Notes: a model not told the origin generated them from the sequence alone. 15,952 nucleotides of DNA from Lachnospiraceae bacterium (GCA_021205045.1 JAJPYH010000271.1:1-15952); one strand, 5' to 3'; shown: positions 1 to 8,428, counted from the stretch's first letter. Program-made: numbers and translations.

Positions 1-66
1 AGTCGGGGCTAATGTTAAAGATTTTTCGGGACATTTTCAAAAATGCTTGACAGGGTTTCTGTAAAA

Positions 67-574
67 CTATTTCCCTGCCGGATACTCGTTTACCTGGTCT
101 GCCCTGAGATTGTCCGGCGTCGGCTCATACCTGACGGTCTTTGAGACTGTCTGCCCATCCTCATCCACCAGATAAGTGGCCTCGATCATATTTTCCTCCG
201 GCAGATACTGAGAGGAAAGTGATCCCGACGTAACCAGAATCAGATTCTCCACCTCCTCCAGCAGGGAAAAACATCTCATTTTCTTCCAGAAGAGTCAGCG
301 CCTCCCAGGTGTCCAGCGGTGTTTCCTCCTCCGATAATTCCGCACTCTCTTCTCCTGCTGCCTCCGATGAAATGGAATCTTCCCCGGATGTTTCCTCCTG
401 ATTGCTGTTGATCCTGCTGCTGGTACTCAGCGTATTCTCCTCCACAACGGGAATATTGTATTTATCCTCCGAAGCGCTCCACATAGAGCAGCCGCTCAGA
501 TTTCCCATAATAAGTGCCAATGCCAGAATCAATGCCGCGCTTTTATTTATCTGAACTCTGTTTTGTCTTTTCAT
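67..574 (-). pseudogene. Frameshifted secreted lipoprotein of unknown function
   Basis: Translation starts at 574 after an AAGGGGAAA ribosome binding site. The product opens with a basic N-terminus, a hydrophobic stretch (about residues 13-27) and the lipobox LSGC, so it should be exported and lipid-modified at that cysteine. A Ser/Glu-rich linker follows (SSEAAGEESAELSEEE). The frame is lost near 270: after LLEENEMF it reads a glycine run and a non-coding-looking tail that ends at 161, whereas the frame one base away continues with SLLEEVENLILVTSG and runs to a TAG at 67. Removing one T from the five-T run around 270 rejoins the two halves into one protein of about 168 residues. I do not recognise the C-terminal half. 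The gene is either truncated in nature or carries a homopolymer sequencing error. It diverges from the YibE/F gene. Confidence 0.7.
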
Positions 575-667
575 TCAAGCTTTCCCCTTCACTGTGCCCT
601 GTCTTTCCATGTCTATGCCCATAGACAGGCTGCAATTTTCCGCTGCCGCAGCTCTTTACTGGTGTTT

Positions 668-697
668 ATGGTAGCATTGAGGCAGAACGGCTGTCAA
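668..697 (-). promoter_or_regulatory. Promoter of the lipoprotein gene
   Basis: On the minus strand there is a perfect -35 TTGACA (692-697), an 18-bp spacer and TACCAT (668-673, 4 of 6 matches to TATAAT), about 95 nt upstream of the lipoprotein start. It lies between the two divergent genes. Confidence 0.5.
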
Positions 698-748
698 CTC
701 AGCAATTCTTAAGAACTTCTTAGTTTTTCCTTAAGAGCGACGATTGTT

Positions 749-786
749 TTTACCACAATTTTACAACCTCTACCGTCAATTTTACA
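749..786 (+). promoter_or_regulatory. Helically phased TTTAC repeats (possible response-regulator box)
   Basis: TTTACC at 749-754, TTTACA at 760-765 and TTTACA at 781-786 are spaced 11 and 21 bp apart, so they lie on one face of the helix. With transcription expected near 832 they fall at roughly -83 to -46. Direct repeats of about 11 bp of the form TT(A/C/T)ACA are the kind of site bound by PhoP/PhoB-type (OmpR family) regulators. The weak -35 of the promoter next door fits activator dependence. The identity of the regulator is inferred; the repeats are seen directly. Confidence 0.4.
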
Positions 787-819
787 CCGTCTTGATTTTA
801 TTTTGCACTGTGACGACCT

Positions 820-825
820 TATAAT
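820..825 (+). promoter_or_regulatory. -10 element of the YibE/F promoter
   Basis: A perfect TATAAT lies 28 nt upstream of the ATG at 854. The matching -35 position (797-802, TTTATT) is poor, as in activator-dependent promoters. The ribosome binding site is GAAGGA at 838-843. Confidence 0.55.
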
Positions 826-853
826 AAGGCAACGAAAGAAGGAATGAATATTT

Positions 854-2016
854 ATGAGTAACACCATCCGTAAACACGGGGCCGCTCTGGCCGCCGTCAT
901 CCTGGCCGCGGCCTTTCTCCTGGCCGTCTGCCTTTTTGACTGGAGCAGTATCAACAGCTACGAAGCCTATAATACCACCTCAACCTCCTACATTCGGGGA
1001 CTTGTGACTGATATCACCAGTGAAACACTGGAAAAAGATGAGCTGGACGATGCACTCTGGCTTGGCAAGCAGGTTCTCAGTGTCCGCCTGCTGGAGGGGC
1101 AAAATAAAGGGAACACTGTCCTGATCACCAACTACCTGACCAAAGTTCACAGCATCAAAGTGGAACAGGGCAGCAGAATCATCGTCTGCGCGGATGAGCC
1201 CGAAAACGCCAGTCCCTACTACACGGTCTTTGGCTATGACAGGACTCTTTTCCTCTCTGGCTTCTGATTGCGGCCTTCTCAGCCGCGGTTATACTGGTCG
1301 GGCGCCGGAAAGGCTTTCGCGCTCTGCTGGGCGTCGCTTATTCTCTGTTGCTTGTGGTTCTTTTCATGGTACAGGCCATCTATCACGGTTTTTCTCCCGT
1401 GGTTGTGTCCCTGCTGACTGTGCTGATTGCCTCCGGCGTCAGCACACTGCTGCTCAATGGCTTCAGCCGTCGGACTGCGGCAGGACTCATTTCCACGCTG
1501 ACCGGCGTGGCGATCACAGCCGTTATCTTCGCTTTCTTTTCCTGGCTGCTGCATCTGACCGGCTACAATCTGGATGCCGCCGAACAGCTTCTCATGGTGC
1601 GAAGCTCTACCGGCCTGTCATTGCGTTGGCTTTTGCTGGCCGGGGTTCTAATCAGCGCTCTGGGCGCCGTCATGGATGTGGCGGTGAGCCTGACGGCAGC
1701 CATGGAGGAGCTGGTGAGAGTCAATCCCTCTCTCTCCGGAAAAGAGCTTTTTCGCTCCGGCTTACATATCGGTGAGGATATGATCGGCACCATGAGCAAC
1801 ACCCTGATCATGGCCTATGCCGGCACTTCTCTGGACACCATGCTTTGCCTGATCGCCTACGGCTATCAGTTCCATCAGCTTCTGTCCTCCGATTATCTGG
1901 CCATTGAACTGTCCCAGGGCCTGTGCGCCACTTTGGGCGTTGTGCTGACCATTCCGGTCACCGCCGCTGTTTCCGTGATTTTATTTTATCAGAAAAAACA
2001 CATCTGCCGAAGGTAA
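854..2016 (+). pseudogene. YibE/F-family multi-pass membrane protein, split by a frameshift
   Basis: The first part (854-1267, 137 residues) has an N-terminal membrane segment (about residues 9-28) and an extracellular beta-rich region containing ITNYLTKVHSIKVEQGSRIIV. It stops at a TGA at 1265. The frame one base back continues at once with LLIAAFSAAVILVGRRKG and runs to 2016. It carries several membrane helices and the YibE/F family signature: GALGAVMDVAVSL, the motif IGEDMIGTMSNTLIMAYAGTS, and a terminal PVTAAVSVILF helix. Adding one base near 1259-1262 restores a protein of about 387 residues, the normal family length. The first in-frame start of the second half is a TTG at 1348 with no good ribosome binding site, so independent translation is unlikely. 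The biochemical role of YibE/F proteins is not known to me beyond being membrane proteins, perhaps transporters. The surface phosphatase gene follows 61 nt downstream in the same direction. Confidence 0.85.
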
Positions 2017-2077
2017 GGCACCTGCCTCCCTCCGATAGAGGTTTTTTATAAAAAAAAGAAAGGTAAGGAAAACAAAA

Positions 2078-4690
2078 ATGAAAAGAAAAACCAAATCATT
2101 CTTTTCACTGCTGTTGGCTCTGGCCATGATGGTCAGCCTGACGGCGCCCGCAGGAACGGTGAAAGCCGGTTCTGTCAGTATGCCTGAAGATACCGCAGTG
2201 GAAAGTACTGCCGACAATTCCGATGATACTTCAGCGGAAAGCTCCGACGTCATCTCCGATGAGATTACGGCGGAAGGCTCCGGTGTTGTCTCTGATGAAA
2301 TACCGGCAGAAGGCTCTGACGTGATCTCTGATGAGATTACAGCAGATAGCTCTGAAGCTGTCTCCGGTGAAACTCCGGCGGAGGGCTCCGACATCATTGC
2401 CGAAGAAATACCGGCAGAAGACCCCGATACCGTCTTAGCCAATTCCGGTGAGGAAATGTTACTGACCTCCACAGAGGCGGATGGCTATGTGGTTACCTTC
2501 TCTCTGGAAGAGGGCGCCTCCATCGACATTTACTATACCCATGACTATACTACTGCCGATGAGATCAATGTCTCCACTGCTTACGCCCGCAGCTCCGATA
2601 CCGGAGAGATCGACTCCACCGGCGACGGCCAGGTTAATTTCCTGGTGAACCTGGAGGAAGGCTACGAGCTGGTCAGCGTCAGCGCGGACGCCAATTACAA
2701 AAATCTGAAGGATTCCAGCGATACAGGAGTGGAAAATCTCTATCGCCTGACCAAAATTACCGGCTCCGTGACAGTAACTGTAACGACACAGAAAACAGTG
2801 ACTGCAACAACGCAGAGCAGCATCAGTCTTTCCGTAGGTCTTGACGAGACGCAGCGCAATTTCACCTGGTATGCCCAGACCTCCGGCACCGGAACACTCT
2901 ATCTGGCAAAGAACAGCGAAGTGACCGGCGATACCATGCCGGAGAACGCAGCTGCTTACAGCGTAACCGGTGAAGAAGCCACCAATAAGAGCGGCTATTA
3001 CTCCTATCAGACTACCGTGACCGGTCTGGAGGCCAATACAACCTACGCTTACCAGCTGGAAAATAACGGTTCTAAATCCGCCATTTATACCTTCACCACC
3101 GGCAGCAATGACGGCACCTTCTCCTTCGCCATGGTCGGCGACCCGCAGATCGGCGCCGGCACCACCGCTACTGACATTGAAGGCTGGGACAACACCCTGA
3201 ATATCGTGGAGAACAGCAGCATCTTCTCCGGTGTGGACTTCCTCCTTTTCCTGGGAGACCAGGTCAATACCGCCAACAATGAGGAGCAGTATGACGGCTA
3301 TCTGGAGCACTCCGCCCTGTACGGTCTGACAACGGCAACCGTCATCGGCAACCACGACTCCAGCTCTGTTGCCTACAGTGAGCACTTTAATCTGACCGAT
3401 ACCAACGACAACAGCTATGGCTCCTCCACCGCGGGCGCTGATTATTATTTCGTGTATAACGGCGTACTGTTCATGGTGCTGAACAGCAACAACACCTCCG
3501 CGGCGGAGCATCAGCAGTTCATGAAGGATGCCATTGAAGCCACCGCGGATCAGGATATTTCCTGGAAAGTAGTCACCTTCCACCACTCCATTTACTCTGT
3601 GGCCAGCCACGCTCTGGAGGACTCCATTATCAGCCGCCGGGAACAGCTGGTACCCATCTTTGAGGATCTGGACATTGACGTGGTGCTGATGGGCCATGAC
3701 CACGTTTACGCGCGTACTTACATCATGGACGGCTTTACCCCCATCACCGATGCCAGCGAATATGATGACGGCACCTATTCATCCGTCACTGACCCGGACG
3801 GCATCCTCTATGTGACCGCGAACTCCGCTTCCGGTTCCAAGTACTACAACATTCAGACCAATGTGAACTTTGAATACGCGGCGGTTATGAACCAGGATTA
3901 CACCCCCAACGTCTCCCGGGTGGATGTGACTGAAACCTCATTTACCATTACCACCTATGAGACCGGCAGCATGACTGTGGTTGATACCTTCACCATCAAT
4001 AAGACGGAACAGGGCTCAGATGACGACCAGAAAGATGACGACCAGGATACCGGCGACACCGGTTCTGAAAGCCAGGGCACCTCTGATACCTCGACCTCTC
4101 AGACTTCAGATGCCGCGGCTGAAGAAGATGTGTACAGTGATCCGGTCATTTCCATCTTAGAAGGGGATTACAGTGATAATGTGACTCTGTCGACTGGTAC
4201 GAACGGTGAAATGATTGTGAAATCCACAGATAATGGAGTAGAATTGTCCATTGACGAGAATGGCAATAAGGTTCTGACCATAGACGGTACCGTCAATCAG
4301 ATTGACACATTGCCGAACAGCCTGATGAAATATCTGCTGAATGACGGAAATACAACGCTTGTGTTTACATATTGGTATCCGGAAGCTTCCGGCGATGATG
4401 CCGAGTCCGGACTGCCCTATGGACAACTTGTAACCATCACAATCCATCCCGGCGAAGCAACAGATGATGATATCGAGTGGTATGGACCTGCATGGTTATA
4501 TGCGAAATACGGAGCATCAGCTTCAGACAGCTCCGCCGCAGATACCACCGGCTCTGACACAGTGGAGCCTGCTTCGACCGGCAGTGCGAAGACCGGCGAC
4601 GACTCCCTGATGACCATCTGGGTGCTTACTCTGCTGCTGTTGGCAGGTGCGCTGACGATGATTGACAACAGACTGAAAAATCATCGGTAA
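2078..4690 (+). CDS. Exported purple-acid-phosphatase-like metallophosphoesterase with wall/membrane anchor
   Basis: 870 residues. The ATG at 2078 follows GGTAAGG. A signal peptide (residues 1-30, cleavage likely after VKA) is followed by five 12-residue acidic repeats (56-115), a beta module, and an Fn3-like N-terminal domain of purple-acid-phosphatase type (about 245-346, ending ANTTYAYQLENNGSKSAIYTF). The calcineurin-like catalytic domain (about 348-570) shows every metal-binding motif: D355 in GDPQ, D394 in GDQ, N425-H426-D427, H502-H503, and H540-D541-H542 in GHDH. An acidic linker (about 640-688) leads to an unrecognised module of about 120 residues, then a Ser/Thr-rich stretch, KTGDDS (838-843), a membrane helix (844-862) and a basic tail. 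That end resembles sortase substrates but lacks the canonical LP. It probably hydrolyses phosphoesters outside the cell; the substrate is unknown. It may be co-transcribed with the YibE/F gene, whose promoter carries phased TTTAC repeats. Confidence 0.9.
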   Translation: MKRKTKSFFSLLLALAMMVSLTAPAGTVKAGSVSMPEDTAVESTADNSDDTSAESSDVISDEITAEGSGVVSDEIPAEGSDVISDEITADSSEAVSGETPAEGSDIIAEEIPAEDPDTVLANSGEEMLLTSTEADGYVVTFSLEEGASIDIYYTHDYTTADEINVSTAYARSSDTGEIDSTGDGQVNFLVNLEEGYELVSVSADANYKNLKDSSDTGVENLYRLTKITGSVTVTVTTQKTVTATTQSSISLSVGLDETQRNFTWYAQTSGTGTLYLAKNSEVTGDTMPENAAAYSVTGEEATNKSGYYSYQTTVTGLEANTTYAYQLENNGSKSAIYTFTTGSNDGTFSFAMVGDPQIGAGTTATDIEGWDNTLNIVENSSIFSGVDFLLFLGDQVNTANNEEQYDGYLEHSALYGLTTATVIGNHDSSSVAYSEHFNLTDTNDNSYGSSTAGADYYFVYNGVLFMVLNSNNTSAAEHQQFMKDAIEATADQDISWKVVTFHHSIYSVASHALEDSIISRREQLVPIFEDLDIDVVLMGHDHVYARTYIMDGFTPITDASEYDDGTYSSVTDPDGILYVTANSASGSKYYNIQTNVNFEYAAVMNQDYTPNVSRVDVTETSFTITTYETGSMTVVDTFTINKTEQGSDDDQKDDDQDTGDTGSESQGTSDTSTSQTSDAAAEEDVYSDPVISILEGDYSDNVTLSTGTNGEMIVKSTDNGVELSIDENGNKVLTIDGTVNQIDTLPNSLMKYLLNDGNTTLVFTYWYPEASGDDAESGLPYGQLVTITIHPGEATDDDIEWYGPAWLYAKYGASASDSSAADTTGSDTVEPASTGSAKTGDDSLMTIWVLTLLLLAGALTMIDNRLKNHR
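2243..2422 (+). repeat. Five tandem 36-bp units encoding 12-residue acidic repeats
   Basis: The units encode SDVISDEITAEG, SGVVSDEIPAEG, SDVISDEITADS, SEAVSGETPAEG and SDIIAEEIPAED. A degenerate further copy precedes them. The stretch is probably a flexible spacer lifting the catalytic domain off the surface. Such repeats can change copy number by slippage, and every change of one unit keeps the frame. Confidence 0.85.
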
Positions 4691-4700
4691 TCACTTCAAA

Positions 4701-4753
4701 AAAATCCCATCGGAATCGCTGTCATTCTTTCTGACAGCGCCCGATGGGATTTT
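4701..4753 (+). terminator. Strong, probably bidirectional terminator
   Basis: The arm at 4701-4713 (AAAATCCCATCGG) pairs exactly with 4741-4753, and an inner CGCTGTCA/TGACAGCG stem closes the top. T-rich sequence follows on the plus strand and an A/T tract flanks the other side. It ends the phosphatase transcript, and may also stop the NUDIX/MATE transcript coming from the right. Confidence 0.9.
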
Positions 4754-4767
4754 CGTTTTTACGTGTT

Positions 4768-4824
4768 CATTACTCCCGGCTCCACATCATTAGAACACTG
4801 CTTCACATTACTCCCGGCTCCACA
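4768..4824. repeat. 19-bp direct repeat duplicating the NUDIX 3' end
   Basis: CATTACTCCCGGCTCCACA occurs at 4768-4786 and again at 4806-4824, a 38-bp period. The second copy contains the stop and last codons of the NUDIX gene; the first is a non-coding echo just beyond the stop. Confidence 0.8.
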
Positions 4825-5371
4825 CATAGCAGAAGGCCTGGGTTCTGGCCGCGAAGGGATCGCCGTTTCTCAAAAGCTCCCTGATCTGGGCTTTGGTGTA
4901 CCAGCCGGCCTCAATCTCCTCCACCGAGGAAGTGCTCTCATGGAACTGGCCCCTGGCCCTGCCCACCACACATACATTGGTCTCATTACTGAAACCCACG
5001 GCGCTGTAGGAAACCCCCAGGAAATCATTAATCTCATAAAGCTCCAGACCCGTCTCCTCCCATAGCTCCCGCACCGCGCTCTCCTGGGGCGTCTCCCCCG
5101 GATCAATGAGCCCCGCCGGGAAATTATAAACCCAGCAGCCGGGCGCCAGACGAAATTCCCTGTCCACTAAAATCCGCTCGCCGCTCTCATCGGTGACAAT
5201 GATCACCACCGCGTCCGCCTTTTTGCCGTGAAGCTCCTCGAAGGAGTGAATCTCCGGATTGCGGCTGATCATTTCATAATTTTTGATCTGGTGATCCGCC
5301 GTCTCATAGGCCACATCATAGCGCGTGATAAATTTTCCCTCTTCCTTTTTGGTAATCCCTTTAAACTGCAT
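4808..5371 (-). CDS. NUDIX hydrolase (ADP-ribose pyrophosphatase type)
   Basis: 187 residues. The Nudix box is perfect: G87, E93, R101-E102, E105-E106, G108 (GLIDPGETPQESAVRELWEE, then TGL). The conserved glutamates bind the metal ions used to cleave a nucleoside diphosphate linked to another group. The overall form, with a proline-rich entry (FPAGLIDPGE) and a beta-rich N-terminal part, matches ADP-ribose/ADP-sugar pyrophosphatases, but the substrate cannot be fixed from sequence. The start at 5371 lies only 3 nt beyond the MATE stop, and the MATE 3' end supplies its AGAAAGGA ribosome binding site, so the two are translated from one mRNA. The gene is intact although the MATE gene upstream is broken, so it may suffer polar effects. 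Confidence 0.9.
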   Translation of the reverse strand: MQFKGITKKEEGKFITRYDVAYETADHQIKNYEMISRNPEIHSFEELHGKKADAVVIIVTDESGERILVDREFRLAPGCWVYNFPAGLIDPGETPQESAVRELWEETGLELYEINDFLGVSYSAVGFSNETNVCVVGRARGQFHESTSSVEEIEAGWYTKAQIRELLRNGDPFAARTQAFCYVWSRE

Positions 5372-5374
5372 TTT

Positions 5375-6680
5375 TTATTCCTTTCTGAGAAAATCCCGGT
5401 TAAAATACAGCGACAGCACCGTCGCCGTGCTCCAGCCCACCGGCCAGGCCGCCCAGATGCCCATGGTGCCAAAGAGCCTGGACAACGCCAACGCCAGCAC
5501 CACCCTCAGAATCAGGTCCGTGAAGGTACCGATCACAAACTCTCTCATCCGGCCCACGCCCCGCAGAATCCCATCGCTGATCAGCTTCAATGATACCACA
5601 AAATAGAACCCGGATACAACTCTCAAAAACTGCATTCCCGTGGCAATTGCCTCCGCGCTCTCCGAATCCATGAAAAGAAGGAGCAGGTACCGGCCCGCTA
5701 ACAGGTACAAAGCTACCACCGGCACGCAGATCAGCCAGACCATCTTAATACCGGCCCGCATTCCCTGGCCGATCCGGACCGTTTTGCCCGCGCCCATGTT
5801 CTGGGCGGCATAGTTGGACACGCCGTTTCCCAGAGTGGTAAAGGAGGTCACCACCAGATTATTGAGCTTGATGGCCGCCGCGTAACCCGCAATGACGCTG
5901 GCTCCAAAGCTGTTGATCACGCTCTGGATCACAATATTTCCCACGGAAATAAAGCTCTGCTGCAGGATGCTTGGCACCGCGATGATGGCCAGCTTTTTGA
6001 AGATGCTCCAGGAAAAAATAACATACTTCTGCTCTGTTTTCACGCCCTTCAGACGCTTTAGCACCACCGTAACCGCCAGAATGCAGCTGGCTCCCTGGCA
6101 GAGGAAGGTGGCCCAGGCCACGCCCGCCACGCCCCAGTGAAAGCCTGCCACAAACAGAATATCCACCAGAATATTGGTCACAGAGGAGACCGCCAGAAAA
6201 TAAAAGGGCGTTCTGGAATCCCCCATGGCGGAAAAAATGCCCGTCGCCACATTATAAAAAAACAGGAAGGGCAGGCCCAGCACATAAATTCTCAGATACA
6301 GCGCAGAATCCGCATAAATTTCATCCGGCGTATTGATCAGCCGCAGCAGTCCGCCGCCTGCCGCAAAGCCAAGCACCATCAAAACAGCGCAGAGCACTCC
6401 GCTGGCCACCAGCGTGGTATAGACCGCTGTCTTCATGTCGCCGTAGCGCTTCGCGCCGAACATCTGAGAGACAATCACCGAGCAGCCGATATTACAGCCA
6501 AAGGCAAAGGCCAGAAAAATCAGCGTAATCTCATAGCTGTTTCCCACCGCCGCCAGGGCGTTTTCCCCGGCAAATTTCCCCGCCACAAGGCTGTCCGCGA
6601 TATTTCACGCTGCCAAACAGCGGCAGACAGAACCTCCACAGCACCTTTCCCGGCTCTCCCACCGTCAGATCCCTGTTCAT
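5375..6680 (-). pseudogene. MATE-family multidrug/Na+ efflux transporter, broken by a ~17-bp deletion
   Basis: The natural start is the ATG at 6680, preceded by AAGAGG. It encodes MNRDLTVGEPGKVLWRFCLP then LFGSV, a typical MATE N-terminus, and then leaves frame near 6603. Another frame picks up at NIADSLVAGKFAGENALAAV and runs through the rest of the family to 5375, including GCNIGCSVIVSQMFGAKR, the central LQQSFISVGNIVIQSVINSFG repeat and a final GWSTATVLSLYF helix. MATE proteins normally have about six residues here (of the type IFQQLY) between the two halves. Only one base is present where about 18 are expected, which means a net loss of about 17 bp. The full gene would encode about 440 residues with 12 membrane helices, exporting cationic drugs or metabolites with Na+ or H+ exchange. 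Translation from an internal start (AGKFAGEN) would lack half of helix 1 and is doubtful. Confidence 0.85.
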
Positions 6681-6763
6681 CGATATGTACCTCTTTTCCG
6701 TAATAAAATATCGTAATCCCGTACATTTGCCTTATTGAAGACGCTATCCCTTAAAAAGCTTCT

Positions 6764-6786
6764 TCCGGCACAAAATCTGTGCCGGA
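6764..6786 (-). terminator. Terminator-like hairpin after citrate synthase
   Basis: A perfect 9-bp stem TCCGGCACA/TGTGCCGGA has a 5-nt loop. On the minus strand a T5 run follows about 6 nt after the stem. It lies about 190 nt beyond the citrate synthase stop and upstream of the MATE gene. The tail is not directly at the stem, so its efficiency is uncertain. Confidence 0.55.
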
Positions 6787-6830
6787 CCGCAGAAAATGAG
6801 GCCAACGTTTCTTACCCGTCAGCCTCACCT

Positions 6831-6850
6831 ATTTTACATCATTTTACATC
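6831..6850. repeat. Exact tandem decamer ATTTTACATC x2
   Basis: Two adjacent exact copies lie 150 nt upstream of the MATE start, in the 292-nt intergenic stretch 6681-6972. That stretch otherwise holds only the hairpin at 6764-6786 and one copy of the 28-bp repeat. It could be a regulatory site for the MATE operon; there is no further support. Confidence 0.4.
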
Positions 6851-6904
6851 AATTGCAATACCCATTTGCAGTTTTCAGCAATTCTCAGACCGCTCATCAC
6901 AGCC

Positions 6905-6991
6905 ATGCCGCCCCTATCTCCGTTCCATGGGCTTTCTCTCCAGGGCTTCGCCTCACGGCTGAAATGCCGCCCCTACCTCCGTTCTATGGGC
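6905..6991. repeat. 28-bp direct repeat duplicating the citrate synthase 3' end
   Basis: Positions 6905-6932 and 6964-6991 match at 26 of 28 bases with a period of 59 bp. The right copy covers the stop and last codons of the citrate synthase gene; the left copy is non-coding. Confidence 0.8.
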
Positions 6992-8382
6992 ACATACTCT
7001 GCGGCCTCCCCCACATAGGTCGTTGCCGGACGCATGATCCTGCCGTCATAGAGCTTATTCTCAATATTGTGGGCAAGCCAGCCGGCCATGCGGGCGCACA
7101 CAAACAGAGGCGTGAACATATCATGGGGAATCCCCAGCATATTATAAGCGTAACCGCTGTAATAGTCCACGTTATTGGAAATCGGCGTATTCTTTACCTC
7201 AATCAGGGTCTTCTGAGCCACCTTTTCAAACTTCTCATAGAAAGCGCACTCCTCATCCCGTCCCTTTTCGTGAGCCACCATCCGGCAATAATTCCGCAAA
7301 ATCTCCGCTCTGGGATCGCTGATGGTATAGACCGCGTGTCCGAAACCGTACACCAGTCCCTTATTGTCATAGAACCTTCTGTCCAGAATTTTTAAGACAA
7401 CCTCCCTCATCCGCTCCTCGCTGGCATTGATCCCGATCTCCGAAATCACCGCCTCCATCATCTCACAGGCCCGCACATTGGCGCCGCCGTGACGGGGCCC
7501 CTTCAGAGAGCCGATGGAACCGCTGACCGCGGAATAGATATCCGTGTCCGTAGAAGAAATTACCACGTTGGTGAAGGTAGAGCTATTGCCGCCGCCGTGA
7601 TCCGCGTGGAGCACCAGCATGGTATCCAGAAGTCTGGCCTCGCTCTCCGTGAAGGAGCCGTCCGCCCTCATCATGTATAAAATATTCTCCGCCACGGAAT
7701 ATCTGGGATTGGGATAATGGATCACCAGGCTTCCTCTGTCAAAATAATGAACCTTACTCTGATAGGCGTAGCAGGAAATGCTGGGAAGCTTCGCCAGAAT
7801 ATTCAGCCCCTTTAAAAGAGTCTGGTAAGGATCCGTATCATCCGGCGCCATATCATAATTGTACAGAGCCAGGACTGCGGACTGCAGCTTATTCATCAGA
7901 TTCTGTCCCGGGCTTCGAAGCAGGCTCATCTCCAGGAACTCATCCGGCAGATTGTAATAACTGGCCAGGCACTCTCTGAAAATCCGCAGTTCATTCTTAT
8001 TGGGCAGATAGCCAAATAACAATAAGTAGCAGGCCTCCTCAAAGCTGTCCGTCTTATCCTCGCCCTCCTGTACAAAGTCCTTGATGCTGATGCCTCTGTA
8101 AATCAGGTCGCCGGGCACGTTAATCTTATTGCCCTCTTCATCCTTCTTATAACCAACTACATTGGACACCCGGGTCAGTCCCACCGGAACGCCGGTGCCG
8201 TCTTCATTTCTGAGGCCTTTCTTAATCCCTTTTTCCTTAAAGAGCTGATTGGGGATATTTGTATAATTTAACGACTTGCCGTATGCCTGCGCCAGATTCA
8301 CGCGCATATTGCCGCGGTTCTGAAATTCCTCCCGCAGCCTCATGCTTACATTGCCGGGTGCGTAATAATCGTTTGGTGTCAT
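6973..8382 (-). CDS. gltA: Citrate/2-methylcitrate synthase
   Basis: 469 residues from the ATG at 8382, chosen because a perfect AGGAGG lies 8 nt upstream. An in-frame ATG 12 codons earlier has no such site and falls in the promoter. The enzyme condenses acetyl-CoA with oxaloacetate to give citrate. Catalytic elements are present: H262 (HADHGGGNSST), H298 (GPRHGGAN), H349 (GFGHAVY, before SDPRAE) and D406 (NNVDYYSGYAYNMLG). The C-terminal FVCARMAGWLAHNIE supplies the usual Arg and His. The variant ADHGGGN is typical of a Clostridia subgroup, where 2-methylcitrate activity cannot be excluded. It diverges from an aconitase-family hydratase, which argues for a route from citrate to isocitrate and then 2-oxoglutarate/glutamate. 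No isocitrate dehydrogenase gene is in this window. A 28-bp echo of its last codons lies just downstream. Confidence 0.93.
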   Translation of the reverse strand: MTPNDYYAPGNVSMRLREEFQNRGNMRVNLAQAYGKSLNYTNIPNQLFKEKGIKKGLRNEDGTGVPVGLTRVSNVVGYKKDEEGNKINVPGDLIYRGISIKDFVQEGEDKTDSFEEACYLLLFGYLPNKNELRIFRECLASYYNLPDEFLEMSLLRSPGQNLMNKLQSAVLALYNYDMAPDDTDPYQTLLKGLNILAKLPSISCYAYQSKVHYFDRGSLVIHYPNPRYSVAENILYMMRADGSFTESEARLLDTMLVLHADHGGGNSSTFTNVVISSTDTDIYSAVSGSIGSLKGPRHGGANVRACEMMEAVISEIGINASEERMREVVLKILDRRFYDNKGLVYGFGHAVYTISDPRAEILRNYCRMVAHEKGRDEECAFYEKFEKVAQKTLIEVKNTPISNNVDYYSGYAYNMLGIPHDMFTPLFVCARMAGWLAHNIENKLYDGRIMRPATTYVGEAAEYVPIERR

Positions 8383-8428
8383 GACTGAAGCCTCCTTCCT
8401 TTTTCCATATACAACCACATACGAATTT

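Noticed and set aside
709..954. Minus-strand frame with a repeated CKI pattern
   Set aside because: The amino-acid repeat only reflects the 21-bp spacing of the TTTAC elements, which are better read as regulatory DNA. It also overlaps the YibE/F start.
1247..1286. Programmed -1 frameshift joining the two YibE/F halves
   Set aside because: The product would be in the right frame and a GCGGC/GCCGC stem follows, but CTT TTC is not a proper slippery heptamer (the P-site tRNA would mispair) and the stem is about 18 nt away. A one-base loss is simpler.
2017..2050. Terminator between the YibE/F and phosphatase genes
   Set aside because: CCTC-N5-GAGG before T6 gives only a 4-bp stem, which is too weak to separate the two genes with confidence.
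2459..3703. Long minus-strand open frame (414 codons) opposite the phosphatase gene
   Set aside because: The plus frame has complete catalytic motifs and a ribosome binding site. The antisense product is a low-complexity Gly/Val/Ile-rich shadow with no recognisable domain or start signal.
4763..5065. Plus-strand open frame over the NUDIX gene
   Set aside because: It is the reverse of the NUDIX coding sequence, starts in the terminator region and has no ribosome binding site.
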